The notes under the pieces: generated by a model | Databases searched by the model: none | What the model saw: the letters and a program-made list of their open reading frames with translations, nothing else | What the model was told of the DNA's origin: nothing | Position numbers and translations under genes: made by a program | DNA from: Clostridia bacterium | GTDB lineage: Bacteria > Bacillota > Clostridia > Christensenellales > UBA1242 | Length of the DNA: 14,346 nucleotides | Direction: 5' to 3' | Assembly: GCA_017456465.1 (NCBI GenBank) | Contig: JAFTJJ010000029.1 | Span: 1 to 14,346 of the forward strand | Shown: positions 13,347-14,346 of the stretch, piece after piece | How positions within the stretch are numbered: the first letter of the stretch is position 1 | Layout of the letters: each line of letters begins with the position of its first letter

Positions 13347-13399
13347 AAAAAAAGAGCGGAAAAGACCCAGCTCTAAATTTAGATCTTTTTTCGCTCTTT
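13347..13399 (-). promoter_or_regulatory. Terminator-like hairpin in the leader of the toxin-like operon (attenuator candidate)
   Basis: On the minus strand, AAAGAGCG (13392-13399) pairs perfectly with CGCTCTTT (13351-13358). After a small internal loop, a second run pairs 13384-13389 with 13360-13365. The hairpin is followed by a 7-T tract (13347-13353). It lies downstream of the promoter and upstream of the ribosome binding site, so it would stop transcription before the gene. The inner part (13366-13383) contains the palindrome TCTAAATTTAGA and CTGGG and could form an alternative fold. Confidence 0.65.
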
Positions 13400-13420
13400 A
13401 AAACTTTTTCCATAATACAT

Positions 13421-13448
13421 ATTATATTGTAAAAAATTAAATTGTCAA
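13421..13448 (-). promoter_or_regulatory. Consensus promoter of the toxin-like operon
   Basis: On the minus strand there is TTGACA (13443-13448), a 16-base A/T-rich spacer and TATAAT (13421-13426). Transcription would start near 13414, giving a leader of about 95 bases that contains the hairpin at 13347-13399. Confidence 0.85.
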
Positions 13449-13557
13449 TAAATTTTCAACATTATCGAAAATAATCATACAAACAAACTTGCTGACTGCA
13501 TAATCATTCCTCTATTTTGATAACAAGCACTTGGTCATTGTTGAGTTAAACAATAAC

Positions 13558-13992
13558 TTAATCTTGCTTGTTTTCTTTCTTCTCTCCAATAATTTTTCTT
13601 GCAACACATCCAAATCCAGGAATGTCTTTTCGAAGCGCAAAACAAACGATTGTCATAACAGCAAAAATCAAAATCAAGAACATAAAAATAATGCTGCTGA
13701 TGCGGTTGTATGCTGTGATGTTTTCATAAAGCTGGCTTGAATAATAATTCTCTCCAAGCATTGCAATATTATTAATTATTCCAACAATAACAGCAAGAAT
13801 TGCTCTCAAACTATACAAAAGCATAATAATGAGCGCAGGCTGTGCCACTTTCAAAATCACTTCACGGTCTTTGACTGCAAGAATTGCATAACTCATCGCC
13901 ACCACCATGAGCCCCACACAAACAATGTCATTGATCGGGTACATAATAAGCGAAAGCACTGCAAGAATAATTGCATATTTTCCTTTATTCAT
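13558..13992 (-). CDS. Hypothetical membrane protein (4 helices)
   Basis: A 144-residue integral membrane protein with about four hydrophobic segments, near residues 6-22, 23-40, 50-77 and 98-118. A basic tail (RKDIPGFGCVARKIIGEKKENKQD) should be cytoplasmic. I do not recognise the family; similar small multi-helix proteins are common in Firmicutes. AAGGAGG lies 8 bases before the ATG. It has its own promoter. No strong terminator is visible after it; a weak stem (ATTGTT/AACAAT, about 13537-13554) is the only candidate, so its message might read through into the toxin-like operon. Confidence 0.8.
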   Translation of the reverse strand: MNKGKYAIILAVLSLIMYPINDIVCVGLMVVAMSYAILAVKDREVILKVAQPALIIMLLYSLRAILAVIVGIINNIAMLGENYYSSQLYENITAYNRISSIIFMFLILIFAVMTIVCFALRKDIPGFGCVARKIIGEKKENKQD

Positions 13993-14018
13993 AAAAATCC
14001 CTCCTTTTTCATATCACC

Positions 14019-14048
14019 ATAATATGACAAAGATCGGCAAATTGTCAA
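14019..14048 (-). promoter_or_regulatory. Promoter of the 144-residue membrane protein gene
   Basis: On the minus strand there is TTGACA (14043-14048), an 18-base spacer and TATTAT (14019-14024), 26 bases upstream of the start codon. Confidence 0.65.
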
Positions 14049-14113
14049 TTCATTTTAAGTGATAAGATCAGTGATTACGCCTAATGTGTTAATAAATCTT
14101 CAAAAAATTCTTT

Positions 14114-14302
14114 CTAAAAAAGTTTACGATTAATATAATCTTCATAATCTTTTTTATGAACTTTACCAGTTAAATGAAGTCTATCACTCACAGAACGAAT
14201 TTCTCTTATACGTTTATAAGCTGCGTTCTGACCACATTGAAAGATAACCATTATGTCTTTGACATTAAAGACTTCCTTTTCCATAACTTCCTTTATATTC
14301 AT
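14114..14302 (-). CDS. Small excisionase/HTH-like DNA-binding protein
   Basis: A 62-residue basic protein: MNIKEVMEKEVFNVKDIMVIFQCGQNAAYKRIREIRSVSDRLHLTGKVHKKDYEDYINRKLF. The order VKDIMVIFQCGQNAAYKRIREI forms a helix-turn-helix of the MerR/excisionase type. The late VHKKDYEDYINR, in which a basic wing is followed by a helix, is typical of the small helix-turn-helix proteins found in Firmicutes phages and integrative elements. It could be an excisionase, a recombination accessory factor or a repressor-like regulator. AGGAGG lies 8 bases before the ATG. No integrase or attachment site is seen in the window, but this gene is at its right edge. Confidence 0.82.
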   Translation of the reverse strand: MNIKEVMEKEVFNVKDIMVIFQCGQNAAYKRIREIRSVSDRLHLTGKVHKKDYEDYINRKLF

Positions 14303-14346
14303 TTTTGATCCTCCTTTAATTTAATGATTTCTTATAGTCCAAATCA

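Noticed and set aside
13347..13399. T-box or known riboswitch in the toxin-operon leader
   Set aside because: The leader is too short and lacks the T-box sequence and any riboswitch consensus I can recognise; only the terminator-like hairpin is supported.
1..14346. CRISPR arrays, tRNA or rRNA genes, insertion sequences
   Set aside because: I saw no regular repeat-spacer arrays, no tRNA-like or rRNA sequence, and no transposase or terminal inverted repeats.

Overview
The window looks like chromosomal DNA of an AT-rich Gram-positive-type bacterium, most likely an uncultured clostridial (Firmicutes) lineage. The reasons are low GC, strong AGGAGG-type ribosome binding sites, TTGACA/TATAAT sigma-A promoters, Rho-independent terminators with long U tracts, and family content typical of Firmicutes: DUF1653, a DUF6442-like membrane protein with a small XRE regulator, an ABC-2 exporter, and a MerR regulator with extra C-terminal domains. 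TGA is used as a stop and TGG as tryptophan, so the genetic code is standard. Every gene but one lies on the minus strand.

Layout, left to right. (1) Positions 1-1110: a promoter drives a CYTH phosphohydrolase/cyclase-fold protein, a DUF1653 protein and a cut-off protein starting MKLYHGSS. (2) 1111-2213: a MerR-type regulator with two tandem ligand-binding-like domains, its own terminator, and a promoter with the 19-bp spacer typical of MerR control. (3) 2238-3987: a compact zinc metallopeptidase with an M3-like active site, coupled to an unknown 215-residue protein. (4) 4017-6213: a four-gene operon (membrane protein, XRE repressor, ABC ATPase, ABC-2 permease) behind a consensus promoter flanked by two near-identical 18-bp operators. 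(5) 6220-6676: an AAC(6')-like acetyltransferase. (6) 6739-7302: the only plus-strand gene, a four-helix membrane protein with a soluble tail. (7) 7308-8788: an operon of an HD hydrolase, D-aminoacyl-tRNA deacylase and a MazG-like pyrophosphohydrolase, with a 24-bp perfect-arm palindrome at the predicted transcription start.

The right half is accessory. (8) 8810-10518: an unknown 175-residue protein is followed by a protein carrying two HEPN motifs (RNSFAH and RNSLAH). Its reading frame is broken in an A8 tract; removing one A restores a 357-residue protein. This could be a phase-variable switch, a transcriptional-slippage site, a decaying gene or an assembly error. (9) 10523-10948: a small broken gene with one frameshift and one stop. 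(10) 10981-13448: a consensus promoter, a leader containing a terminator-like hairpin, then a secreted toxin-like protein (SAR2788-like layout), a small acidic protein in the immunity position, and a membrane-anchored trypsin/HtrA-like protease. (11) 13558-14302: an unknown membrane protein and a 62-residue excisionase-like helix-turn-helix protein.

The two strongest candidates for undescribed systems are the toxin-like/small acidic protein/protease operon with its leader attenuator, and the unknown protein plus dual-HEPN pair with the homopolymer switch. Both are inferences from sequence features and gene order, without any database search.
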